From: Luteococcus sp038433135
Lineage (GTDB): Bacteria > Actinomycetota > Actinomycetes > Propionibacteriales > Propionibacteriaceae
DNA: 64,000 nucleotides
Assembly (NCBI RefSeq): GCF_038433135.1
Contig: NZ_JBCDMV010000003.1
Span: forward strand, 13,476-77,475
Direction: 5' to 3'
Positions 17,596 to 25,144 of the stretch are shown here, in pieces. The position numbers and the translations under genes are program-made. How positions within the stretch are numbered: position 1 is the stretch's first letter; each line of letters opens with the position of its first letter. The notes below the pieces were generated by a model, which worked only from the letters and a program-made list of their open reading frames with translations, had not been told where the DNA came from and did not search any database.

Positions 17596-17994
17596 ATGCC
17601 CGACGAACCGCTTGTCTTCGAGAGCTGGATTGACCGGCAGATCCGGGAGGCCACCGAGCGGGGCGAGTTCAACAACCTGCCCGGCCAGGGCAAGCCGCTG
17701 ACGGACTTGGGGCGCCCCGGCGAGGACCCGGACTGGTGGGCCCGACGCAAGCTGGCCAAGGAAGACCTGGCCGGCGCCATGCCCGGGCCGTTGGCGGTGC
17801 GTCGGGAGAAGCAGGACATCCTGGAGACCTTGGCCGACGTGCGCGACGAGGCCACCGCCCGCGCCATCGTCGAGGACCTCAATGCCCGGATCAAACAGAC
17901 GAACCTGACACCCATCGCCGGGCGCACCATCATCACCGGTCTGCTGGACGTGGAGCAGGTGTTGGAGCAGTGGTGCTCTGGTCGCGGCCACTAA
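17596..17994 (+). CDS. DUF1992 (DnaJ-homologue subfamily C member 28-like) protein
   Basis: A 132-residue cytoplasmic protein with the DUF1992 signature: WIDRQIREATERGEFNNLPG, then GKPL and a charged helical half. The same domain forms the conserved part of eukaryotic DNAJC28, but no J domain is present and the bacterial function is unknown. The start follows TATCAT by 6 bases. The conserved 30-base element lies immediately upstream. It is followed by purF, which has its own promoter. Confidence 0.85.
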   Translation: MPDEPLVFESWIDRQIREATERGEFNNLPGQGKPLTDLGRPGEDPDWWARRKLAKEDLAGAMPGPLAVRREKQDILETLADVRDEATARAIVEDLNARIKQTNLTPIAGRTIITGLLDVEQVLEQWCSGRGH

Positions 17995-18088
17995 CCAGCT
18001 TGAGCGCCACCAGCGCCGCCATCAGGGCGGTCACTGCTCGTGCGGTTGCTGGCAGTGCCGCAGGGGGACGGTCCGTGTCTACCCGCGA

Positions 18089-18094
18089 TAGGCT
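18089..18094 (+). promoter_or_regulatory. -10 box TAGGCT of purF (leaderless)
   Basis: TAGGCT lies 7 bases before the GTG at 18102. This decides the purF start. Confidence 0.6.
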
Positions 18095-18101
18095 GACTGT
18101 C

Positions 18102-19592
18102 GTGCCACTTCGCCCCGATGGACTCCTCACCCATGAGCTCGACCCGCACGACCGAGGGCCGCAGGATGCCTGCGGCGTCTTCGGCGTCCACGCTCCCGGG
18201 CAGGAGGTGGCGAAGCTCACCTACTTCGGCCTGTTCGCGCTGCAGCACCGGGGCCAGGAGTCGGCCGGAATCGCCGTCAGCAATGGCAATCGGATCATGG
18301 TCTTCAAGGACATGGGCCTGGTCAGCCAGGTCTTCGACGAGCCGACGCTGAACACCCTGCAGGGCGGTCTGGCCGTCGGGCACACCCGGTACTCCACCAC
18401 CGGCGCCAGCATCTGGGGCAATGCGCAGCCCACTCTGGCCGCCACTCGCGACGGTTCGCTGGCGCTGTGCCACAACGGCAACCTGACCAACACCGACGAG
18501 CTGGAGGCCCTGTTGGGCGAGCGGATCGGCGACGACAAGGTGCCGCACAAGAAGCGGATGGACTCCTCGTCGGACACCATGATCCTGTCCGCGTTGTTGG
18601 CCAGCTACGACGACTGCAACCTGGAGGAGGCGGCGCTGGAGGTGCTGCCCAAGCTGCGCGGCGCCTTCTGCCTGACCTTCATGGACGAGCAGACCCTCTA
18701 CGCCGCGCGCGATCCTCAGGGCATCCGGCCGTTGGCGCTGGGGCAGCTGCCCGACGGCGCGGGCGTCGTGGTGGCCTCGGAGACCGCCGCGCTGGACATC
18801 GTCGGCGCCACCTTCCTGCGCGACGTCGAGCCGGGTGAGCTGGTCACCATCACCGCCGACGGCACCATCAGCTCGCAGCGTTTCGCCGAGGCCAAGCCGA
18901 AGCACTGCCTGTTCGAGTACGTCTACCTCTCCCGCCCCGACACCCTGCTGCAGGGCCGACGGATCCACAATGTGCGGGTCAAGATCGGCAAGCTGCTGGC
19001 CAAGGAATGCCCCGTCGAGGCGGACCTGGTGATCCCCACCCCGGAGTCCGGGATCCCCGCCGCCATTGGTTTCGCCGCCGGGTCCGGGATTCCCTACGGC
19101 CTGGGCCTGGTGCGCAATGCCTACGTCGGCCGCACCTTCATCCAGCCGTCGAACACGATGCGCCAGATGGGCATCCGGATGAAGCTCAACCCGCTGCCCG
19201 ACGTCGTGGCGGGCAAGCGGATCGTGGTGGTTGACGACACCATCGTGCGCGGCAACACCCAGCGCCAGGTGGTGGCGATGTTGCGCCATGCCGGCGCCAA
19301 GGAGGTGCACGTGCGGATCTCCGCGCCGCCGGTGGAGTGGCCGTGCTTCTACGGCATCGACTTCGCCACCCGCGACGAGCTGATCGCCCCCGGGATGACC
19401 ATCGACGAGATCGCCGAGTCGATCGGCGCCGACTCCCTGGGCCACATCTCCCTGGATGGGCTGATCAGGGCCACCCACGTCACGAAGGACAACCTCTGCC
19501 GCGCCTGCTTCGACGGCGAGTACCCGGTGGGCCCGCAGGACCTGCCCCTGGAAGACCTCAAGAATGCTCCCCTCAAGAAGAAGGAATGCTGA
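18102..19592 (+). CDS. purF: Amidophosphoribosyltransferase
   Basis: A 496-residue enzyme of the first committed purine step, making phosphoribosylamine from PRPP and glutamine. The N-terminal nucleophile is Cys24 (DACGVFGV), exposed after removal of a propeptide, as in the Bacillus type. The PRPP loop is VVVDDTIVRGNTQRQ. Cysteines in KHCLFEY, WPCFYG and NLCRACFDGEYP match the 4Fe-4S cluster ligands of that type. The GTG at 18102 is chosen from the leaderless promoter and the propeptide length. Its TGA overlaps the purM ATG by one base. Confidence 0.96.
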   Translation: MPLRPDGLLTHELDPHDRGPQDACGVFGVHAPGQEVAKLTYFGLFALQHRGQESAGIAVSNGNRIMVFKDMGLVSQVFDEPTLNTLQGGLAVGHTRYSTTGASIWGNAQPTLAATRDGSLALCHNGNLTNTDELEALLGERIGDDKVPHKKRMDSSSDTMILSALLASYDDCNLEEAALEVLPKLRGAFCLTFMDEQTLYAARDPQGIRPLALGQLPDGAGVVVASETAALDIVGATFLRDVEPGELVTITADGTISSQRFAEAKPKHCLFEYVYLSRPDTLLQGRRIHNVRVKIGKLLAKECPVEADLVIPTPESGIPAAIGFAAGSGIPYGLGLVRNAYVGRTFIQPSNTMRQMGIRMKLNPLPDVVAGKRIVVVDDTIVRGNTQRQVVAMLRHAGAKEVHVRISAPPVEWPCFYGIDFATRDELIAPGMTIDEIAESIGADSLGHISLDGLIRATHVTKDNLCRACFDGEYPVGPQDLPLEDLKNAPLKKKEC

Positions 19593-20656
19593 TGAGTCAG
19601 TCCGCCTACGCCCGCGCCGGCGTCGACATCGAGGCCGGTGACCGCGCGGTCGAGCTGATGAAGGCGCACGTCGCCCGCACCAAGCGCCCCGAGGTGCTCG
19701 GTGGCCTGGGTGGCTTCGCCGGTTTCTTCGACGCGAGCGCCTTCAAGAACTACGAGCACCCGGTGCTGGCCACCTCCACCGACGGCGTCGGCACCAAGGT
19801 GGCCATCGCCCAGGCCATGGACACCCACGACACCATCGGCTTCGACCTGATGGGCATGCTGGTCGACGACCTGGTGGTCTGCGGCGCGGAGCCGCTCTTC
19901 GTCACCGACTACATCGCCTGCGGAAAGGTGGTTCCCGAGCGGATCGCGGACATCGTCAAGGGCATCGCCGCGGCCGCCGAGGTGGCGGGTTGCTCGCTGT
20001 TGGGCGGCGAGACCGCCGAACACCCCGGCCTGCTCGGCCCCGACGAGTATGACATCGCCGGCGCCACCACGGGCGTGGTCGAGAAGTCCAAGATCCTTGG
20101 CGCCGAGCGGATCGTCGTCGGTGATGTGGTGCTGGCCATGGCCAGCTCCGGCCTGCACTCCAACGGCTATTCGCTGGTGCGCCAGGTGCTGCTGAACGAC
20201 GCCGGCTGGGCGCTGGACCGCGACGTCCCCGAGCTGGGCGGCACGCTCGGCGAGACCCTGCTGACCCCGACGAAGGTCTACGCGCTGGACGTGCTGGAGC
20301 TGATCAAGGCCACCGAGGTGCACGCCATGAGCCACATCACCGGCGGTGGCCTGGCCAACAACCTGGCCCGGGTGATCCCCGATCACCTCACCGTCACCCT
20401 GGAGCGCTCCTCCTGGACGCCGCCCGCCATCTTCCAGCTGGTGCAGCAGGTGGGCAAGGTCAGCCAGGCGGACATCGAGGCGACGCTGAACATGGGCGTC
20501 GGCATGGTGGCCGTCCTGCCGGAGGCCTCGTTGAACACCGCCCAGGCCGCCCTGGATGCCCGCGGAGTGAGCAACTGGGTTGTGGGCCGGGTCGCGGATG
20601 GAACGCCTGACCAGCCGCGGGTCAGCATGGTGGGTGAGCACCCGATCGCTGGCTGA
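19592..20656 (+). CDS. purM: Phosphoribosylformylglycinamidine cyclo-ligase (AIR synthetase)
   Basis: A 354-residue enzyme of the PurM/ThiL ATP-grasp-like superfamily that closes the imidazole ring of FGAM to give AIR. The N-terminal YARAGVDIEAGDRAV, STDGVGTKV, LLGGETAEHPG and GLHSNGYSLVR are diagnostic. It overlaps purF by one base and is followed by a strong terminator, so purF-purM is a two-gene operon. Confidence 0.97.
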   Translation: MSQSAYARAGVDIEAGDRAVELMKAHVARTKRPEVLGGLGGFAGFFDASAFKNYEHPVLATSTDGVGTKVAIAQAMDTHDTIGFDLMGMLVDDLVVCGAEPLFVTDYIACGKVVPERIADIVKGIAAAAEVAGCSLLGGETAEHPGLLGPDEYDIAGATTGVVEKSKILGAERIVVGDVVLAMASSGLHSNGYSLVRQVLLNDAGWALDRDVPELGGTLGETLLTPTKVYALDVLELIKATEVHAMSHITGGGLANNLARVIPDHLTVTLERSSWTPPAIFQLVQQVGKVSQADIEATLNMGVGMVAVLPEASLNTAQAALDARGVSNWVVGRVADGTPDQPRVSMVGEHPIAG

Positions 20657-20670
20657 CCAGCACTCCCGAG

Positions 20671-20725
20671 ACAACGGCAGCCGTCGAGGGCCCAGATCGC
20701 TGGGTCTTCGACGGCTGTGTCTTTT
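20671..20725 (+). terminator. Terminator after purM
   Basis: Arms CAGCCGTCGA (20678-20687) and TCGACGGCTG (20708-20717) with an inner GGCCCA/TGGGTC stem are followed by TGTCTTTTGG. Confidence 0.9.
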
Positions 20726-20752
20726 GGAAGCTCCCGACAAGTTCGGTAGCCT
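20724..20752 (+). promoter_or_regulatory. Promoter of the DUF3073 gene (-35 TTGGAA, -10 TAGCCT)
   Basis: TTGGAA and TAGCCT are exactly 17 bases apart. Transcription would start near 20759, leaving a leader of about 65 bases with a normal ribosome site (GAGGGGG) before the ATG. Confidence 0.65.
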
Positions 20753-20776
20753 GTGTTTCACGAAAGTTTGAACACA
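20752..20776. promoter_or_regulatory. Operator-like inverted repeat at the DUF3073 start site
   Basis: TGTGTT and AACACA arms, extended by partly matching TCA/TGA, flank the expected transcription start. Binding here would block initiation. Confidence 0.35.
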
Positions 20777-20824
20777 CATGCCGCGGTAAAGCCGCGAGGG
20801 ACAAAGCGAGGGGGTCGACCCGAT

Positions 20825-21055
20825 ATGGGGCGCGGCCGTGCAAAGGCGAAGCAGACCAAGGTGGCAAGGGATCTGAAGTATCGCCCGGTCAACATGGATG
20901 TGGCATCTCTTGAGCGAGAGCTCGGGATCAAGAGCCCGTCTTCGAACAACCACGAGGACGAGCTGGACGACCAGTATGCGGAGCTTGCTGCCGCCTACGG
21001 CGTCGATGTCGACGAGTACGGCGACGATGATGAGGATCCTCGCCGAGTCGGTTGA
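20825..21055 (+). CDS. DUF3073 small conserved actinobacterial protein
   Basis: A 76-residue protein starting MGRGRAKAKQTKVARDLKYR and ending in a very acidic tail rich in Asp and Glu. This basic-head, acidic-tail layout is the DUF3073 family, found in most actinobacteria next to purM; its function is unknown. The ATG at 20825 has a GAGGGGG ribosome site; an in-frame start further upstream does not. It has its own promoter after the purM terminator and is followed 6 bases later by a hydrolase gene. Confidence 0.9.
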   Translation: MGRGRAKAKQTKVARDLKYRPVNMDVASLERELGIKSPSSNNHEDELDDQYAELAAAYGVDVDEYGDDDEDPRRVG

Positions 21056-21061
21056 CCTCTC

Positions 21062-22036
21062 GTGACCCGGCAGTGGGACGGCGACCGTCTGCTGGCCGGG
21101 TATGAGTGCCTGACCATTCCACTTCCGCTGGCTGTGCCCGCTCCGGGTGAGCCAGCGGATGGTGCTGCGCTCGTCGGTACGCTGGTACGACGACGCGCGG
21201 CGGGGCAAGCCCCGCGGCGAGCTCGCGCAATGCTCTACCTGCACGGCTGGAATGACTACTTCTTCCAGACCCACCTGGCCGACGTCGTGGACGCCATGGG
21301 CCTTGACTTCCATGCCCTGGAGCTGCGCCGCTATGGCCGCAGTCTGGACGACGGGCAGTTGGCGGGCTTCATCACCGATCTGGACGAGTACTTCCAGGAG
21401 CTGGATGCGGCGCTGGACGTGCTGCGTGAGGACTATTCCGAGGTGTGCCTGATGGGCCACTCCACGGGCGGTCTGGTGGCCGCGCTGTGGGCGGATGCCC
21501 GACCCGGTGAGATCTCCGGCCTGGTGCTGAACTCGCCCTGGCTGGATCTGCAGGGTTCGCCGCTGCTGCGCGCCGTCACCGCGCCCGTGCTGCAGCGGCT
21601 CAGCACCAGCTATCCGACCACGGTGCTGCCCCTGCCCAACAACGGCCTCTATGCCCGCACCATCGATGCGTCGCTCGGCGGGGAGTGGAGCATGGAGCAG
21701 CGGCTCAAGGGCACCAACGCCTTCCAGGTTCGGGTGGGCTGGCTGGCGGCCATCCTGGCTGGCCACGAGCGCGTCGCGGAGGGTCTGGCGGTTGATTGCC
21801 CCGTCCTGGTGATGACGAGCGCCAGAAGCGACTTCCGCCGCACCTGGGACGAGTCCCTGAAGCGGGCCGACGCGGTGCTGGACGTCGAGAAGATCGCCGC
21901 CAAGGCGGTGCGGTTGGGGCCGCACGTCACCACCGTCCGGATCGACGGTGGGCTGCATGACCTGGCGCTCTCCGCCCCCGAGGTGCGGGAGCGTTACTTC
22001 GACGAGATTGCCCGCTGGGCCGGCGCCTACCTGTAG
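21062..22036 (+). CDS. Alpha/beta hydrolase (monoacylglycerol-lipase-like)
   Basis: A 324-residue alpha/beta-hydrolase of the serine aminopeptidase S33 / lysophospholipase-like group. The oxyanion motif is LYLHGWNDYFFQTH, the nucleophile Ser134 lies in MGHSTGGLVAALWAD, and the likely His is in IDGGLHDLALS near the C-terminus. The loop VMTSARSDFRRTWDESLKRAD may carry the acid. No signal peptide is present, so it is cytoplasmic. The GTG start lies 6 bases after DUF3073, so the two may be co-transcribed. The substrate is unknown. Confidence 0.8.
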   Translation: MTRQWDGDRLLAGYECLTIPLPLAVPAPGEPADGAALVGTLVRRRAAGQAPRRARAMLYLHGWNDYFFQTHLADVVDAMGLDFHALELRRYGRSLDDGQLAGFITDLDEYFQELDAALDVLREDYSEVCLMGHSTGGLVAALWADARPGEISGLVLNSPWLDLQGSPLLRAVTAPVLQRLSTSYPTTVLPLPNNGLYARTIDASLGGEWSMEQRLKGTNAFQVRVGWLAAILAGHERVAEGLAVDCPVLVMTSARSDFRRTWDESLKRADAVLDVEKIAAKAVRLGPHVTTVRIDGGLHDLALSAPEVRERYFDEIARWAGAYL

Positions 22037-22100
22037 GGGTGATCAACCCGGTGGTGAAGCCCGCCGAGGCTCCGGACGGGGCCACCTCGACCCCGGTAGC

Positions 22101-22175
22101 GCACTGTGACCCCAGCGGTGGTGCCCCCGACCCCGGAGTGCGGGGGTCGGGGTGCCCTGGGTGGGGTCACAGTGC
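22101..22175. terminator. Long GC-rich hairpin after the hydrolase gene
   Basis: Perfect 14-base outer arms GCACTGTGACCCCA and its complement, plus an inner CCCCGACCCC/GGGGTCGGGG stem. It lies between the plus-strand hydrolase and the minus-strand tRNA genes and may stop transcription from both sides. There is no U-tract. Confidence 0.55.
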
Positions 22176-22255
22176 TCCCAGGGGGTCGTAGTGCTCTCTG
22201 GGGGTGGCAGCGCGCGGGGCAAGCCGGTTCGAGGGCTCACGCGCCCCAGAACCAG

Positions 22256-22286
22256 AAAAAACCCGCTCCTCGGATGAGGAACGGGC
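22256..22286 (-). terminator. Terminator of tRNA-Phe
   Basis: In the minus-strand RNA, GCCCGTTCCTC pairs with GAGGAGCGGGT (two G-U pairs) over a 4-base loop and is followed by U6. Confidence 0.9.
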
Positions 22287-22291
22287 TTGCG

Positions 22292-22368
22292 TGGTGGCCA
22301 GGACCGGGATCGAACCGGTGACCTTTCACTTTTCAGGCGAACGCTGCTACCAGCTGAGCTACCTGGCC
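22292..22368 (-). tRNA. tRNA-Phe (GAA)
   Basis: A full cloverleaf: acceptor GGCCAGG/CCTGGCC, D stem GCTC/GAGC, anticodon loop CTGAAAA with anticodon GAA, and T arm ACCGG-TTCGATC-CCGGT. The 3' CCA is encoded. Confidence 0.97.
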
Positions 22369-22406
22369 AAGCGTCGAAGGAGAAGTGGAAGCTCTCCTTC
22401 AACACA

Positions 22407-22434
22407 AAAGCGGTGATGCGAACATCACCGCTTT
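22407..22434 (-). terminator. Terminator of tRNA-Asp
   Basis: A perfect 12-bp stem AAAGCGGTGATG with a TTCG loop on the minus strand, followed by TTGTGTT. It separates tRNA-Asp from tRNA-Phe, although read-through would reach tRNA-Phe. Confidence 0.85.
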
Positions 22435-22436
22435 CG

Positions 22437-22510
22437 CGACCCCGACGGGACTCGAACCCGCGACCTCCGCCGTGACAGGGCGGCGCGCTAACCAACTGCG
22501 CTACGGGGCC
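22437..22510 (-). tRNA. tRNA-Asp (GTC)
   Basis: Acceptor GGCCCCG/CGGGGTC, discriminator G as expected for Asp, anticodon loop CTGTCAC with anticodon GTC, and T arm GCGGG-TTCGAGT-CCCGT. The CCA is not encoded. Confidence 0.96.
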
Positions 22511-22855
22511 TTGCGGCCCTGCTGGATCGTTTCCGATCCGGCCTTGCTGCCCGGATCAGGCAGCTCGAAAAATATAGCGTGAACTTGGGGCAAATGTGAA
22601 ATCGAGGGCATTGACGTCGCCCAAAAGCCTGTGACTAGGCATTTTGCTGACCTTGGCTGGAGGGGTGTGGTCATGCGGTCATCTGTGTGTTGCCGGGAGT
22701 TCGGCTCGGCGAAGGGGGCGGCGATGTTTGCCCGTGGCCTGTCGGCGCCACCAAACATGTTAACCATTAACTTGTGTTCACACCGGGCGGCGGGTGAGGA
22801 TGGATTCACGCGCAAGGATCGTTCCTCGGGGGAGGGAAGACGATGCGTACCAAAG
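22511..22855. other. Gene-free stretch upstream of tRNA-Asp
   Basis: No convincing coding sequence. It carries the tRNA promoter and an AT-rich patch around 22755-22785 with GTTAAC and TTAAC arms. Nothing else is recognisable. Confidence 0.6.
22571..22576 (-). promoter_or_regulatory. -10 box TATATT of the tRNA-Asp/Phe unit
   Basis: TATATT is the best promoter-like hexamer upstream of tRNA-Asp; no clear -35 box is seen at 17 bases. Confidence 0.45.
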
Positions 22856-22900
22856 CGCCGGGTGTGCCTGCTGATCGGGGGATTGCAGGGGCACCCGGCG
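22856..22900 (-). terminator. Terminator of the DUF2853 gene
   Basis: Sixteen-base arms (22856-22871 and 22885-22900), CGCCGGGTG and related, match at 14 positions and are followed by CTTTGG on the minus strand. Confidence 0.7.
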
Positions 22901-22930
22901 TTTGGCTGTCGGCGTTTCGTGTTTGCGGGC

Positions 22931-23242
22931 TCAGACCCTGAACAGATCCAGCTTCTGGTAGTGCTCGGCCAGCAGGTAGTAGACGGTCAGTCGGTTCTTG
23001 CGGCCGGGGACCTGCTCGCCCACCTTCTTGATCTCGGCGTCCAGCGCGGCGTCATCGCCCGAGACGCCCAGCTTCTTCTTCACGAAGTTCTCGCGCACGG
23101 TGGCGAGCTCGGTCGGGTCGCTGAAGGAGACCATCGAGGAGTCTGGCTTGCTCAGCACCAGGCGGTAGGTCTTTGCCATGGCCGCGACGACGTCGGCATC
23201 GGCCTTGGGGGAGTACTTCTGGATGTCTGCGAGGTGGTCCAT
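22931..23242 (-). CDS. DUF2853 family protein
   Basis: A 103-residue soluble protein starting MDHLADIQKYSPKADADVVA. The alternation of short helices with VRENFVKKKLG and a C-terminal NRLTVYYLLAEHYQKLDLF block matches the DUF2853 family, small helical proteins of unknown function in actinobacteria and proteobacteria. The ATG has GAAAGG upstream. It stands alone, with a terminator after it and a large hairpin before it. Confidence 0.85.
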   Translation of the reverse strand: MDHLADIQKYSPKADADVVAAMAKTYRLVLSKPDSSMVSFSDPTELATVRENFVKKKLGVSGDDAALDAEIKKVGEQVPGRKNRLTVYYLLAEHYQKLDLFRV

Positions 23243-23648
23243 GTCGGAGCCTTTCGGGAGGTGTCAGGTGACAAGACCATCGTGGCACCGAAATCGCCCG
23301 CGGCAGGCGTTTCTGGGCGAATGACCGATGAAATGGTGGTGGGCCCCAGACGACGCCGTCGTCGGCTGGGGCCCACCGATCCGTTGGGGAGGGATTCCCC
23401 TCCTTTGCTGTGTGAGTCATCTCACGAAGAGGGTGGGCCATGGGGAGGTCATGGCAGCGGCGGTGACGAAGACCATGAGGTGCCGAGTAGGCGAATCCCT
23501 GGTGGGCTCTGGGCCAAGGACCGCGACGTCAGCGACGCCTGGTGCGCGAGTGGTCAGTTGCCCCTGCGGATCTGGTGGACGACGAAGGCGATGATCACGA
23601 CCACGAGGATGATGCCCGGTGCGTTCCAGCCGCACGCCGTCGACCAAG
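23243..23648. other. Gene-free stretch between DUF2853 and the tRNA-Glu terminator
   Basis: About 400 bases. It holds the hairpin at 23338-23377 and, on the minus strand near 23554-23630, a reading frame ending GIILVVVIIAFVVHQIRRGN that looks like a membrane segment but has no start codon I can find. It may be a remnant or a frameshifted small membrane-protein gene. Confidence 0.5.
23338..23377. terminator. GC-rich hairpin upstream of DUF2853
   Basis: GGTGGGCCCCAG pairs with CTGGGGCCCACC, and CGACG with CGTCG, with a single mismatch and a 4-base loop. It probably ends a minus-strand transcript from the tRNA-Glu side. Confidence 0.6.
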
Positions 23649-23690
23649 AAACGGCCCCTGACCAGCATTGCTGCTGGCCAGGGGCCGTTT
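23649..23690 (-). terminator. Terminator of tRNA-Glu
   Basis: Nineteen-base arms AAACGGCCCCTG and CCAGCA with one mismatch, which is a G-U pair in the minus-strand RNA, followed by TTTCTTGG. Confidence 0.85.
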
Positions 23691-23694
23691 CACC

Positions 23695-23770
23695 TGGTAT
23701 CCCCAACGGGATTCGAACCCGCGCTGCCGCCTTGAAAGGGCGGTGTCCTGGGCCGCTAGACGATGGGGAC
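23695..23770 (-). tRNA. tRNA-Glu (TTC)
   Basis: Acceptor GTCCCCA/TGGGGAT, anticodon loop CTTTCAA with anticodon TTC, and T arm GCGGG-TTCGAAT-CCCGT. CCA is encoded. The 5' end has the usual Glu form, CATCGTCTAGCGGCC. Confidence 0.96.
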
Positions 23771-23781
23771 CCGACCGTCCA

Positions 23782-23810
23782 AGTCTAGGGGTTCTGCGCC
23801 GCGGCTCAAA
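23782..23810 (-). promoter_or_regulatory. Promoter of tRNA-Glu (-35 TTTGAG, -10 TAGACT)
   Basis: The two hexamers are exactly 17 bases apart on the minus strand, with the -10 box 11 bases before the tRNA. Confidence 0.65.
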
Positions 23811-23818
23811 ACCGGCCG

Positions 23819-24787
23819 TCAGCGTACGGAGATGTGCACGTGGTCGATGTGGTTGGCGGTGTCGCCACCCCGGTCGGCCATCGGGCGCCAACCCTCGTCG
23901 GAGCGCGCCACCGACCAGATCTTCTGCTGGAAGATCACGTAGCTGATGTTCAGCTCGCTGGCGCGCGAACGCATCTCGTTGGCGATCTCCCAGCCCAGGG
24001 CCTGGTTGGAGCGGTAGTTGGGCAACATCACGTCGGCCGCGCGGCCGGTGTGGTGGTCGGAGCCCGGATCGATCCGGATGCCGTAAATGGTGGTGATCTG
24101 CGGGTACTTGCTGCTGACCACGGCGGCAACGCGCTTGGTGGCGATGCTGGAGCCCGGCAGCGCCGCGGGGTTGTAGACGATCGCCGGCTTGGGGGTGGTG
24201 GCACGGGGGCGGGAGGGCACGGTGCTCGTCACGCTCTTGGCGCTGCTCAAGTACTTGGCGTTGACCCAGCGGTACTTGCCCATCCAGTAGAGCTGGGCCA
24301 TCCCGTTGACCTGCTTGCCGGTGATGGCCACCTCATTGCCCTTGTTGATGGTGCCCAGCTGCCTGGAGCGCACCGTGGCCCTCTCTCGGATCGCCAGGTT
24401 GGCGGTCGCCTTCAGCACGCCGGGCTTCAGGGCGCGCGCCTGGGCGGCCGGAGGCTTGGCACCGCCCACCGCGAGGTACTTGGCGCTGACCCAGCGATGG
24501 TTGCCCATCCAGTAGATCTGCGCCATCCCATTGGCGCGCTTGCCGGTGATGGCCACCTCATTGCCCTTGCGGATGATCCCCACGCGCCGGGACGTGGTGC
24601 TGGCCGTGGTGCGGATCGACAGGTCTGCCGTGGTGGTGGCCTTGCCGGTGCTGGTCTTCGTCACCGCCTTCGACGGCTGCGGAGCGGCCTGGGCCATGGC
24701 GCCCGAGGTGAACTGGGCGCCTCCGGCGAGCAGAGCGGTGGTGATGGCCGTCACGGTGACCGCCCGGGTGGTACGCAGTGCAGACAT
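23819..24787 (-). CDS. Secreted protein with two SH3-like domains and an ARB_07466-like peptidase-fold domain
   Basis: A 322-residue exported protein. A signal peptide (MSALRTTRAVTVTAITTALL, cleavage near AMAQAA) is followed by two bacterial SH3-like repeats (about residues 50-110 and 125-180) that nearly repeat each other (GNEVAITGKxxNGMAQxYWMG). The C-terminal domain has HHTGRAADVMLP and NHIDHVHISV, His and Asp placed as in zinc D-Ala-D-Ala peptidase-like folds. It probably binds and may cut peptidoglycan. The start at 24787 has GAAGGA upstream. The long leader contains several stems. Confidence 0.8.
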   Translation of the reverse strand: MSALRTTRAVTVTAITTALLAGGAQFTSGAMAQAAPQPSKAVTKTSTGKATTTADLSIRTTASTTSRRVGIIRKGNEVAITGKRANGMAQIYWMGNHRWVSAKYLAVGGAKPPAAQARALKPGVLKATANLAIRERATVRSRQLGTINKGNEVAITGKQVNGMAQLYWMGKYRWVNAKYLSSAKSVTSTVPSRPRATTPKPAIVYNPAALPGSSIATKRVAAVVSSKYPQITTIYGIRIDPGSDHHTGRAADVMLPNYRSNQALGWEIANEMRSRASELNISYVIFQQKIWSVARSDEGWRPMADRGGDTANHIDHVHISVR

Positions 24788-24897
24788 GTGATTTTCCTTC
24801 CGACGGCCTGGGCCGCGTGCTGTCGAACCAATCTGTCGGCCGCGACGTCCCCGCGTCGTGGCTGGGTCTCCCCGGGCAAGGACTGTAGGGGTGATGG

Positions 24898-25001
24898 CCG
24901 GATGCTGCGAATCTGCTGAAGCGTCCTTTTCCTTACAGGCAAGGAACCGCGCCGAAGCATCCGGTGAACCGTGGGTGTCCGTCCAGTCGTCTGGCGCACC
25001 C
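24898..25001 (-). ncRNA. Structured leader upstream of the SH3 peptidase gene
   Basis: On the minus strand, GGGTG pairs with CACCC around an inner CCAG/CTGG, then CCGGATGC pairs with GCATCCGG around TTCCTT/AAGGAA. Cell-wall hydrolase genes in actinobacteria are often under the c-di-AMP (ydaO) riboswitch, but I do not see that element's conserved core, so I name no ligand. Confidence 0.35.
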
Positions 25002-25144
25002 GTGAACACCCCGCCTTCCCTTTGGGCCAAGGCAAAGCGCGCGGAAGGCATGTCGGCGCTCTGGGCGAACGCCCAAGAACATGAGAAATGGTGATGAGGG
25101 GCCTGAGATTTGCCCAGAAATGGCCTCAATCAGGGGTTGAGGGT

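Noticed and set aside
18102..18103. A purF start far upstream, overlapping the DUF1992 gene
   Set aside because: It would put a long extension before the propeptide. The GTG at 18102 has a -10 box at the leaderless distance and leaves a 23-residue propeptide.
24898..25001. ydaO (c-di-AMP) riboswitch
   Set aside because: The gene type fits, but I cannot see the conserved core sequence of that element, so I describe only the stems.
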